Position numbers and translations under genes: made by a program. From contig PUFA01000003.1 in NCBI GenBank assembly GCA_003508835.1, positions 19,229,501 to 19,293,500 of the forward strand: a stretch of 64,000 bases of DNA, written 5' to 3'. Origin of the DNA: Eonycteris spelaea. Lineage: Eukaryota > Chordata > Mammalia > Chiroptera > Pteropodidae. The notes beneath the pieces were generated by a model that made no database searches, was not told the origin of the DNA, and was given only the letters and a program-made list of their open reading frames with translations. Shown in pieces: positions 46,031 through 56,139 of this stretch; within the stretch, counting starts at the first letter, position 1, and every line of letters starts with the position of its first letter.

Positions 46031-47970
46031 CCATTAGAAAGTGGAATGGTTTGTTTTCAGCACCTTTGGCCTCCCCCACTCCAGGCTTTTCCCTTTCACT
46101 CCCCCTCCCCAATGTCCAGTGTCTTCCCCTGTCCTCCACCAAATCTGGACCTGAAATACTGTCCATCCTAGGTGCAAATGACTGATAACGGATTCAGTTC
46201 TTCTTAGTCTGGAAGATTTCAAATGCACCTATAAGAGCAAAGAATAATAGAATAGCCTTGTACTGATGAGTACGGAATAAATATCTGTACTCCCAGTTAT
46301 GGAAGCTTCACTCTGTGCCATCTCTGTTTCAGCTTTCCAAATTAAGAAGTAAATTATGAGATATGATGCAGGCCCCAAACCATGCGAAGTCTATATTCAT
46401 TTTTTCCCATATATAAAAATGCCCGACTTTTCCTGCCTATTTCTGTTCTATGACCTTTTTGAGGCAGACGACACCTTTACCCACCAGAGGACTTGCTCCT
46501 AGCTGTAAACTGGTTTACCTTGAAGGAGCAACTCTCTAGGTGTAGGACTCAGGCATGGGGGCAGGATGGCGGAGAGGGCCCCGCTCTCCATCTTGGACTC
46601 GTCTATAAGGACCGGTTTGGGAAGGTCTGTGTCTGGAGATTTTTCTAGGTGGTGGCTGCGGCCTAAGAAGAAAGAAGATAGCTTTGAGAACAGAGTCCCA
46701 GCAGCTGCTGGGAGCAGCTTTGGAATAGGGAGTGTCCCCAGGGGGCTTTAGGACCCAGAAGAAACCCTTTTCCCGATGGAAGTGCTTCAGGCAACCGCAG
46801 AGAGGAGGATATCCCTGGGGCTGCTGCTTGGCTTTGGGGTTGGAGGTGGGATGCCACCCAGGACCGTGGGTACAGCCTTCTGGGATAAGTGAGATGACTC
46901 ACACTAAATTGCTTCCTCAGGGGTGAGGAAAGCTGTACATAGTTGGACCACATCCCTCCTCTAAAAACTTTTCCTGGGGGTCCTGTCTGTACCCAGCCCT
47001 GGAGGGGTCTCTGGGGTAGGTTTCTGCGGACTTGGCCATCTTAACTTTCCTTCATGCATCAGCCCATGGCTCACTGCCTGTGGGTACCATGCTCTCAGAT
47101 CCACTTCCTCCCATCTCTGCCTCCACTTCCAGTGGAAACCTGAATACTGGATTCTGGCTTAGCTTCCTGACCTGCTTCCCCTGGGCCATCAGCATCCCTA
47201 ATAGGCTCACCCTCTTCTCCTGACCCTGTCCACCCAGGAAAAGTCTTTGACTCCTTAGCCAGAAAGTCATGCTTGCCATGATCTGCCCCTAAGCTGGCCA
47301 GCGATTCATGCCTGGGCTCACTTTTTCTCCAGGAATCCTGGCTTGCCTATTTTCTGTCCCTGCACCCCCGCCGAGAGCACACTTCCTTATCTCAGCCCAG
47401 CCCTCCACCTCTCCTTGGACATCTCACCTCGCCTGTGAAGGGATGCACCTGTTACCTGTTACCCACACTGAAGGCCCTCAAGAAATGGCTTCTAGTGGGT
47501 GGACATAAAGTTAAGAATAACTTTGACAAAGCAGAGTGGTCTCATTGGAGCTGGGAACTGTTCCTGGTGAGCCTCGCCAGAGGGATGAGGTTGCATATGT
47601 CTGTGCGTGAAGCGTTGGCCCCCTCTGTGCAATGCTTGTTGGGAGGAGCCATTGAAGCTCCCAGCCCTGCCCTGCCAGGGACCATGCTGACCCCAGGAGG
47701 GCCACTGTTCTGTGGGGTGTCACATCAGCACCATGAAGCTGGAGTCGAAGTGTTTGGGCTCTCCTGGCATGGGGCAGCGCATGATCTAGTCTTCTCCCCG
47801 GCCAGCAGCCATGGTGTGCCTTGTCCACCCCCAGCGCTGTCAGCCAGGCTCCCAGGAAAGGAGAAACCGCTTAAGTATGTAAAGCAAAGGCATTGTTTTA
47901 ACAGCAGTTTAGATATTTTCTGTACACACACATATGTGTCTGTTGTTCAAAAAATAGGCATGCATACATG
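46031..47970. other. Unannotated intronic sequence
   Basis: 47090-47430 is C/T-rich with the texture of sense L2 but is too diverged to assign. A 186-codon open frame at 47435-47995 matches nothing known and has no supporting splice or start context. Confidence 0.4.
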
Positions 47971-47974
47971 TATG

Positions 47975-48530
47975 TATGAATTACTTTTATTTTGAAATTA
48001 TTTTAGACTTATAGCAAAGGTGCAAAAATTGTACAGGGTGTTCCTATGCACCTGTCACCCAGATTCCCCTAATGTGAGCGCCTTACATAACCACAGTACA
48101 ATGATCAGAACTAAGAAATTAGCATTGGTACAATGGGACTGTATTCAGGCTTTTACCAGCTTTCCCGCTAATGTCCTTTCTCTGTTCCAAGATCCAAGTT
48201 TGCATCAAATTGTCGTGTCCTTATTTTCCAATCTGTGACATTGTCTTGGTCTTTTCTTGTCTTCCATGACCTTGACACTTTTGAAGAGTACAGGTCAGTT
48301 TTTGTGTAAAGTTTATCAGTTTGGTTGCCTGGTGTTTTCTCATGATTGGATTGAGGTTAGGCATTTTGGGCAAGAACACCTCTTACCGAAGTGATGTTGC
48401 CTTCCCAGCGTACCATACCGGGCAGTCAGTCCATGCTTACATGTTTTGTTATGGGCAGTGTTATCCTCCGTCACTTCGTTAAAGTGCTATCTGATGGATT
48501 TCTCATTTTTTCTTCCCTTTTTCTAACCCT
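47975..48530. repeat. L1M 3'-UTR fragment (L1MC-like)
   Basis: Same 3'-UTR text as at 44415: 'gtgcaaaaattgtacagggt', 'gtcacccagattcccctaat', 'cataaccacagtacaatgat', 'catgaccttgacacttttga' and 'agtgatgttgccttcc'. It extends further than that copy because nothing interrupts it. Confidence 0.75.
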
Positions 48531-49514
48531 ACGATTAATAAATATCTTGAGGAAATGCATTGAAACGGCAAATATCCAGACAGAGGGAATTTAATCCAGG
48601 GAGCTGGTTACCCAGATGATAAAAGAACCAAGAAGCTAAACAACACAGAGATGAGCAACTCCAGGAAGCCCTCGCCACCTCTAGACCTGAGGCACGGAGG
48701 GAGGGGGCATGGTGTTGCCGGAGCCAGGGTTCAGGGTCATGCACGGAAGGCCTAGCTGGTGAGGACAGGAGCTATGAAGGAGACCGTGTCACTGCTGGTA
48801 ATGCCATCTGAGGCAGAGAAAAAGGGGAAAAACCGCCCGGGCTTCCTCTTCTTCTTTTCTCCTTCTAACGCGGGAGCCTGGGAGTCCCCGCAGTCTGCAG
48901 GGGTCGGCCCCTCTCTAAAGCCGAGCAGGGCTGGGCAAGTGGATGTGAAGGCCGGGACTCACCCAGGGCTGGTACGCTGTCCAATAGCCACTAGCCACGT
49001 GTGTCTCTCCAGCACTTGAAATGTGGCTGGTCTAAATTAACATGCTCTAAGTGGATTTCAGAAATTTAGTATGGAAAGAAGAATGTAAAATATCTCATTA
49101 ATAATGGTCGTGTTAATTACCTATCTAAGTGATAATATTTTAAATATATTAAGATAAATAAAATATATTAAATTTAATTGCACTTTTTAAAAATGTGGCT
49201 ACTCAGTCGTTTAAAATTGGCTCTTACTGTGGCTGCTGTTCTATTCCAGCTGGACAGCACTGCTTCAGAGTATACACGTACTGGCCTGTGTCATCCGCAT
49301 TGTAATAAAACATCCTTCCTGTACAAAGGTCATGTCCTTGGCCCACAGTCAGGAAGGCGTGTCCAGCCAAGGTTTTACAAAACCAGGACTGCACTGGCCT
49401 TGAGCCATCCCACTCTCAAGTGTGTTAAACAGAGATATTGGGCTCCTCTGCTCCTCTTCTCTCACAGAGGGTATAGGTCAAGGTCAGCATTCAACAACAT
49501 TAGCTGGCGCAGAT
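48531..49514. other. Intronic sequence with a probable palindromic MITE
   Basis: About 48970-49265 opens with 'ctgtccaatagccactagcc' and closes with 'gctggacagcactgc', with an AT-rich middle. This is the layout of an old palindromic hAT-type MITE that I recall from other loci but cannot name. The rest was not recognised. Confidence 0.45.
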
Positions 49515-49715
49515 AGCTAACATTTAACGCAATAATGAAAAGACCACCACAGAGCTGGATGGCACCTTACAAAGGAAGGGCTACACTACTACTGTTGCTT
49601 CATATCTCTGGAGTGTTTTTATGGTTTACAAAGGTTCTTACCTCAGCCTTACAGAATCGCCAGTCTTGCTGTCCCCTTTTGATAGATGACAAAATAAAGC
49701 TTGAGAAGTCACATG
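49515..49715 (-). repeat. Probable MIR SINE
   Basis: Antisense MIR-like: 'ggtttacaaaggttcttacc', then 'ccttttgatagatgacaaaa' and 'gcttgagaagtcaca'. Confidence 0.55.
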
Positions 49716-49719
49716 GACT

Positions 49720-49860
49720 TCAGTTGCTCTCAAACTCCTGGTGCCTCACTTGGGAGTTTGTCGAAATGCTGATGCTCAGGTCCCACCCTCCCAGAGTCTG
49801 ATTCAGCAGGTGAGGGTGGGGTCCAGGGACTCCAGGCTTTGGAGACGGTCACGCAGGTGG
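49720..49860 (+). mobile_element. MER20/MER5-like hAT-Charlie MITE
   Basis: 'cagttgctctcaaactcctg' resembles the cagtggttctcaaa terminus. It is followed by 'aaatgctgatgctcaggtcc' and 'gagtctgattcagcaggtga', typical of MER20/MER5 elements. The far end is unclear. Confidence 0.65.
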
Positions 49861-50409
49861 TTATCAGACCGCACTTTGGGGTACGCCAGGCCTCTGAGCT
49901 CTCGGGGGATGAGCAGTGGGACTGGGCTCAAGCCAGGCTTCTGATGGCTAGTCTGGGACTCTTCCCGAATGCAGGCCGTCCTGTCAGTGAACAAACAGGT
50001 CCATCGTCTTTTGGAACTGAGCACACGGGAAGATCCACACACACGTGCCTCACCTCCAGCTCTGGCCTTGACACTATAGAGGGCTGGTGTGGCTAAAGCC
50101 AGGTCAGGAGTGGAGGATGGTGCTGGCTTTTCCCACAATGACCCTGTGTCTTGTCTGGTGACTTTAGAATGTAGTTGGATCTTCAGCATTTTGGTGGACT
50201 TAGATGAAGGGCAGTTACTTGCCTTCCCCAAATGTACACCAAAGGGTCATCTCCATGTGGATTTGGAGATGCCAACTTGGACCTGCTGGCGGGGAAGGAT
50301 TTTATACCAGTTCTGCTGCAGGAGGGCAGGGCCATGCCTTGGGGTCCAGGCTGAGTGAGGACGAGCCCGTGTGTCTTCCCATCCCTGACGACTCCTTTCT
50401 CCCCTGTAG
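49861..50409. other. Unannotated sequence upstream of CTIF coding exon 2
   Basis: No repeat recognised. It ends in the pyrimidine-rich 3' splice site 'tcctttctcccctgtag'. Confidence 0.5.
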
Positions 50410-50481
50410 TGGACGACGGACTGCAGCGAGCAGCCGGACAGCAGCTGTTCCTTCTCCCGAGGGCGAGCACCCCCACAGCAG
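50410..50481 (+). CDS. CTIF: CTIF, second coding exon (residues 61-84)
   Basis: A 72-base exon that reads WTTDCSEQPDSSCSFSRGRA followed by PPQQ, in phase 0 at both ends. It belongs to the N-terminal, CBP80-binding half of CTIF and has no recognised domain of its own. It is Ser-rich and low-complexity, with an arginine/proline end. The acceptor is tag at 50407-50409 after a good polypyrimidine tract. The donor is gtaggg at 50482, a weaker match to the consensus than the other two donors because of g at +5 followed by g. Being symmetric (24 whole codons), it could be skipped without a frameshift. Residue differences from human (as I remember it) are confined to a few positions. Identity is supported by continuity with the flanking exons. 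Confidence 0.95.
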
Positions 50482-50684
50482 GTAGGGAACCAGCTCTGTG
50501 CCCCATCTGGGGGTCGTCATGCGTCTTGTCTGTCTGTGTTCCTGAGAGGTGGTGACGTGGAGAGAGCAGGAAATGGGAGAGGGGAGGGTACAGTCTGCCC
50601 TCCGGAAAGTCCTCCTGAATACACAGCCCACAGTGAAGCCCCTCCCTGCAAACACATAGATTCATAAGATTTCTTTTCATTAGC

Positions 50685-50830
50685 AGTGTTATTTATAATA
50701 ACAAACAACTGCAAACAATCAAATGTCCATTGAGAGTGGATAAATATGTGCTGCATCCTCCCAGTGGAATGTTATTCAGCACTAAAACGAATGAACCGGA
50801 GGTTCGCACATCAGTGTCGATGATGGATCC
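50685..50830 (+). repeat. L1M ORF2 C-terminal fragment
   Basis: Sense L1 text: 'caatcaaatgtccattgaga', 'gtggataaatatgtg' and 'ggaatgttattcagcactaa'. It lies only about 200 bp downstream of the coding exon donor. Confidence 0.75.
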
Positions 50831-51484
50831 CGCAAACGGTGGGACTCCTAGGGTGTCGGTGCTGGTGGGTCACTTTGGAGATCACTCCTGCCCAGGCTTG
50901 CAGAGGACCTAGAGGGCCAGACTGTGGGGTGAGGTATCAAAGACGCATCCATTTCTCCCAGCTAACCAGCTGTGCTGGGACCAGGCTGAAGCCAATTGCT
51001 TCTCCCCTGGTCGCCTGCCTGTGAGATCCCCAGGGCTCCCCGCATGGGTCATGTGGCTGGGAGGGAAGGAGGATGCTGCTCTTGGAGAGCTGTTTCTGGT
51101 GACCCCTAGGCTTTCTCCAGTTGTCCAGCTCTTCTGGACCTCATCCTTCCCAGTGGGAGACAGTGGGATTAGAGACTAAAAAAACATTTATCTCCACCAC
51201 CAGTGCAGCCTCACTGTCCCTGTCCAGAGAGCTGAGGGAGCTCTCAGAGGCTCCTGCGTAACGTGGCCCTGCCTTTGGAGAGCCAGCTTTCACAGGCTCC
51301 TGCAAAGTGGTTTACGGGTTAAGAGGGAAGGCTGCTTGGCCTGAGTCCTGCTGTCGTCACACCCCTGGTGCAGGGTGAAGCTGCTCAGAGCTCAGGCCGG
51401 CTCCACAGGCTAGTGAGGTCAGGTGTTTCAGGAAGGACCTCCTGTAGCTTCCTCAGCCAGGAAATGTTTGCAGAGGCCCGGTGC
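50831..51484. other. Unannotated intronic sequence
   Basis: No recognised feature. Confidence 0.4.
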
Positions 51485-51745
51485 TCTGCTCTGGAGGTCC
51501 TGGAGGATGGCTCCTGCTTTCAGGGGCCTTACAACTTAGTTAGAAAGACAAGATAGTTGTATAAAAGAATGCCCAATGCAGGAAGTGTCCAAAGGGTGAC
51601 CTCAGGTGGCTCATGGTTAAAAAGCCTGGGCAGCCCCAAGCAGAAGAGGTAGGACTGAGCTGGACCTTGTAGGTGGAAGGCCGTGGTTGGGACCTGCGTG
51701 CTGCACAGAGAGGCAGGAGCAGGATTGAAATGAGGTGTCCTGAGG
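51485..51745 (-). repeat. L2 LINE fragment
   Basis: Antisense L2: 'ttcaggggccttacaactta', 'aagacaagatagttg', 'gactgagctggaccttgtag' and 'ggcaggagcagg'. Confidence 0.6.
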
Positions 51746-54417
51746 TCAGGAGAACTTTGATTCAGTAACGTAAGGCCTGAGATTTAGACATTGGTGACTC
51801 GATTAATCAGGGTACAAACAATAGATGTAAACGAGTCAGAAGGGCTTTTTCTCTCTCAGTACGACCCGGGTGGTTTTTCAGGGCCGGCGTGTCAGCTCAG
51901 CAGTGTCAGGACAAGCTCCTTCCTTCTCATTGCTCTGTTCTCTCTAGGGTGTTGTCTAGACACATGGCTCATGTTCCAGTTGGAATAGTACCACCCCAGA
52001 CCTCTGACTTCCCTTCCTGGGACAGCCGTCTCCTGATGCCCCCTGGTGGAGGGATCAAACTGCTCAGCATTTCTTGAGAGACTGCATCACAAGGAAAGCC
52101 CTCATGTAACTGGCTGGTGGCAGCTGCCCCTGCCCGTGGTGTCCCGGAGCGGCTCCCTGATGGAGGGGAGAACCAGAGAGCTTCCCACCGAAAAGCGCCT
52201 TTGCTGGGCGCAGGTCTGATGGGATGCTGCTGGCCCATCCATCCAAAGCTCCCTTCACCCTGGTTCGCCAGATATAGATAGGAGCCATGGACCAGCTCCT
52301 GGGCACACCTCCCAGCCCCATGAGCACACCTACTAGCCTCCTCGCTATACCCTCTCATCCAGGCAGACTCTCTCCCTCATTCATAGTATGATCGAGCTGT
52401 TCCCTGTACATCTGCCTCTCCCCTCAGCTGGCTGGTCAACCCAAAGATGGGAGTTAGGGCTGGCTCTACTTCACTGACTGCCCCAGGCCTAGGGCCTTGC
52501 ATGCAGTAGGTGCTCATTATGATGGCTGAGTTGGCCCAAGCCAGTGCGCGCAGTCAGTCCCTAATGGGCCCTGTGTCTCCAGCCACACGAACTTTGGGAT
52601 GATGGGACAGCTCTACTCCCCGACATTCACTCATAGGGAAGAATTAGTTTCAGGGGAAAACTGAGGCTAATTTGAGACTGGGGTAGCTGGCTGCTCTGGC
52701 CCCCTGACTGCACCCATCTTGGCCACATGTGCCCAGGAAAGTGGGGTGACCAGAGGATGCTGAGGTGCTGCCTTCTGCCCAGGAAGCTGTGTGTGGTGGG
52801 TCACAGACCCATGCCCTGAATGAGGGGCCCAGACGCAGGGGGCATCTGAGGACAAGTCATACACTGATTTCGTCATTTCAGCTAACGTTAAAAAACACCC
52901 AGCCCAAACTTGCCTCCTCTGAAACCTTTCAGAAGCAAAGTGGGAGCAACCTAGAGTAGGTTGAGTCCCATGAGATGGGAGCAAGGGAGCTCAGAGAGTC
53001 CATGGCAAAAAAATGGGCTGCACATGGTCCTGAGGAGGCCTGTCTGACTGCCGGCAGTTGGGATCTGGTTGTGTTGGGGACTCTTTGGCACCCTGGCAGC
53101 CTCTTCCCAAGGGAGCTTGCTCAATCACCTCGTCATCTAGTTAGGAGGTTGGAATACAGTTTACGCCTTATCATCATATTGGGGGAATGCATGGAGTTGA
53201 TTTAGAGGAAGCATCTGAAGCGAGTGCAACCCCGTGCAGTTAGAAAACATTTCAAGGTCCCAGCGTGGGGTTTAGCATTCAGGGAAGAAAGCTGCAGGCC
53301 TATAAAGGTCGCGTGAGGTCAGAAGTGAGCAGCTCTTCTCCATCGTCACAGAAGAACCAAGGAAAGGAAATTAATGTGCACAGCAGCAGCAGGGCCCATG
53401 ATTAGACCTTGAGAAGGACTCCCTGGCCGGAGGAGTTGTTGGCTGGTGGTGATGGCTGTTGAGCAAGGTAATGAAAGCTTGCAGCAAACCGAACGAGCAC
53501 ACCTCGTTATCAGACAGGTTCGCGCAAAGCCCTGGGAAAGGTGGGGGTGTGCAGAAACAGTGTCTCTGAGTCCTGTGACACCACACTCCCTGCCATGGTG
53601 AGAGAAGGCCACGGCCCTGTTCCATCGTGACGCTCGGTAGCAAATCGAAGCATCAGGAGAGAGTGAAAGAGCCTTGTCCCAGGGGTCAGGAGAACCAGAG
53701 GTTGGCCCAGGTGTGGCACGGATTCCAAGGCCTCTCTGCAGAATGAGGCGGCGGGCTACGCAGACCTTCTCTGAGCCTCTCTGGAAATCTCTTTCCTTGT
53801 TTACATCCTGTGTCTCCATGAAATGACCCACCGAATCCAAATAGCTGCTAAAAGCAGCAGCAGGGCCGGATTTTCCAGATTTCTCCACCATTCCCGACCC
53901 ACTCTGATAACTTGTACCGACCTGCAGGCTTAGGTATATCCTAGGCGCCAACACTGACTCTGACCTAGATGATGACAGGTGGTGGGCAGAGGTGAACCTC
54001 AGATACACTGCTTACCTCTGGCCCACAGAAAAGGGTAGGAGGAGTTTGCTGCCAGCCAACCCATTGCCCTTCAGTAATTATACTGTTGGTTCAGTGCCCA
54101 TTTAAAAACTCATTAGTACAAGTGATGTCTTAGGAAAAATGCCTGGATGTTTAATCGGCTTCTATGGATACTTGAGAAATATCACGTACGTATTCATGAC
54201 GCTGCATTCCATTCAGTCAGTATACAGTGAGCTTGGCAGACACATGTTCACCAGAGCCTTCCGGCTCGCAGCAGAGGCTGGTTAACATGAAACAGGCTAA
54301 AGGCACACATGCTAAACCCCGGAGACGTCCCGACCGCAGGTACTGCAGTCATTCCAGAGTGGCCATGCTGGTCTCTGTAGGTCGGGAGGTGTCCTGCAGG
54401 ACCTGAGACTTGCACTG
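51746..54417. other. Unannotated intronic sequence
   Basis: A 'gcatgcagtaggtgctcatt' word at about 52499 suggests an L2/MIR 3' end. A 220-codon minus-strand open frame at 53346-54008 has no recognisable domain. Nothing else was identified. Confidence 0.4.
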
Positions 54418-54555
54418 TGCCTTACGGAATGGATAGGATGTATGACCAGATGGAGAGGAAAACAGAAGAAACGAGAGAAGAAATGGTGTCAGCAAAGGCT
54501 TGAAGTCGGGCAGGACGTTGGGATGTCAGGACAGCAGGGGAGAGCACAGCAGAGG
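54418..54555 (-). repeat. Possible L2 fragment
   Basis: L2-like wording ('gcaaaggcttgaagtcgggc', 'gacagcaggggagagca') in antisense. Weak. Confidence 0.35.
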
Positions 54556-54775
54556 AGACGGTCCGTGCCGGGTGCCGGGTGTTGCTGCCGCGGCAAGGGA
54601 TGAAGCGGGCGAGTGTGGAGACGTCTGAGTGCCCGGCCGAGATGCCGGACCTGCCGTCCGGCCCCACCGCTGTTTGTGCGAGATGCCGGACCTGCCGTCC
54701 GGCCCCACCGCTGTTTGTGCGAGATGCCGGACCTGCCGTCCGGCCCCACCGCTGTTTGCGCGCCTTGTGTTCCAA
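54556..54775. promoter_or_regulatory. CpG-island-like block containing a 41 bp minisatellite
   Basis: By hand count about 28 CpG dinucleotides in ~220 bp, far denser than the surrounding intron. The dense block includes non-repeated DNA on the left (54556-54638) as well as the tandem repeat, so the repeat is not the only cause. Sparing from CpG decay suggests either recent origin or lack of germline methylation. No TATA box, exon or conserved ORF is tied to it, so promoter or enhancer function is only inferred. Confidence 0.5.
54639..54761. repeat. 41 bp minisatellite, three near-identical copies
   Basis: The unit contains gatgccggacctgccgtccg followed by gccccaccgctgtttgtgc. Copies begin (at gatgccgg) at 54641, 54682 and 54723. 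Copies one and two are identical. Copy three differs by a single T-to-C near its end (tttgcg instead of tttgtg). Because 41 is not a multiple of 3, each frame crosses different phases of the unit, which is why the same peptide words recur in several overlapping frames on both strands. Confidence 0.95.
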
Positions 54776-55987
54776 ACCCGGTGGAGCAGTTGCTGTTTTA
54801 ACCAGTCACCATGACAGGGGGAAAAGAACACCGATGGGTCTCGCTTTGGCAGTCCGGTGCTCCAGCCTAGATGTGACACGTGTCACTGCTACTCTGGACT
54901 CATTGTCCAGAACTAGTCACACGGCCTCACCCGACCAGAAGCACACTAAGAAGTATAATCCTACTAGGAGCCTCGAACGGAGGAAACCAGAACTGTCTGG
55001 CGACTAGCTAGACGACAGTCACATTCCCCGCCTCTAGTAGAGGTTCACCGCAGGCCGGGCTGACCTCTTCCTCCCCACAGCAAATCCAGAACTATGTGGG
55101 TCTCCAGTGAGCCCTGAGGACCTTGCCGGCTCTCAGGATGCCAAGCAGCTCAGAGGTCGGTCACCTGATCCAACCCCACCCACTGCTTCGAAAGGCATCT
55201 CATTGTCAGGCGGCTCCATTAACAAAAATGTCTTTCTTGGCTTTAGTCCCAAGCCACCTTCTCATAACTCCTTTTGCCCACGGCTATTTAGTCTCCCCCC
55301 AGCAGTCCACCGTGGCAGGTCTGCCTTTTACTCTAAATATTCTCATTCCTGCGGCTGTTTCACTTTGTCGTAGCCAGCTCATTCCTTTGCTATCTATCTA
55401 TCTCTCTCTCACTCTATTTTTAATCCATTGATCCAGTCGGCAGGCCACCATTGAGAACAGGCAGTGCTCAGAAGTCTGGGACATAACGTGACGGTTCTTA
55501 GGTCTCGTCCCACCCTGGGGTGTCCCCCGGGGAGGGTGATCAGTATGGACGATACTTCCTCGTGCGCAGCCTCCCACACCTGAACACAGTCCCGCTGGCG
55601 TGACCCCGTAGTGCCTTCTCCACCGCTCTCAGCCCGTGGTAGCCGTCCCCGCCTTCGAGGTGCCTCCTGGCTCCAGCTCACCTGAGAGAACCAGGATGTC
55701 ACACGTACCAAGCGAGCTCGATGATTAATTTTAGAGGGACAACAGTCAGCCACCATTCCTTGCATGCCCGCTGTCCACAGCAGGAGGCATGTGGCTTGGT
55801 CACTGCTCTTGGAGAACCTAGATGCTGCTTCGAGAAAGGAGACGTTCTGGAGTGGAAAAGCAACCGCGCAGAACGGCGTGAGAATACCGGGTGAGGGGGC
55901 TGCTGTCTGCAGGGGAGCTTGCATCCAGCAGAGGAGGTCAGGTGCGCAGGCGTGAGGACGGAGGCACCATGCTGTCATGGTAACGGG
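54776..55987. other. Unannotated intronic sequence
   Basis: A (TCTA)n/(CT)n run sits at about 55388-55412. A 200-codon minus-strand open frame at 55409-56011 has no recognisable domain. Confidence 0.4.
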
Positions 55988-56110
55988 ATTGCACTGGGAG
56001 CTAGAAAACATGAGACCTCTGACTTACTGTTTGATCATGGTGAGATACGTCATCTCCCTGCAGCCTCAATTTCCCTTCTAAGAAATGAGTGAACTAGACT
56101 TAAGGACCTC
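55988..56110 (+). repeat. MIR SINE
   Basis: Sense MIR: 'tgggagctagaaaacatgag', 'tcatctccctgcagcctcaa' then 'tttcccttctaagaaatgag'. Confidence 0.7.
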
Positions 56111-56139
56111 AAAATGTTCTGTTAAAAATACAGACCTAG

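Larger units (their letters stand above)
36229..50409 (+). other. CTIF: CTIF intron between the first and second visible coding exons
   Basis: A 14,181 bp phase-0 intron with GT at 36229-36230 and AG at 50408-50409. It holds L2, L1M and MIR fragments, microsatellites and unassigned DNA, listed separately. No internal exon or RNA gene was recognised. Confidence 0.9.

Noticed and set aside
46566..46751. A frame starting at an ATG in a purine-rich setting (ggcaggatggcgg), resembling a 5' UTR and start codon
   Set aside because: The context resembles a Kozak site, but the 61-residue frame has no known match and no splice site, and it sits inside a CTIF intron.
53346..54008. 220-codon open frame on the minus strand
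   Set aside because: No domain, no splice or promoter context, shadowed by shorter frames. Considered chance.
54422..55007. Repeated peptide words (cysteine/proline-rich) in up to five overlapping frames on both strands, resembling a repeat protein
   Set aside because: Entirely explained by a 41 bp minisatellite whose length is not a multiple of three.
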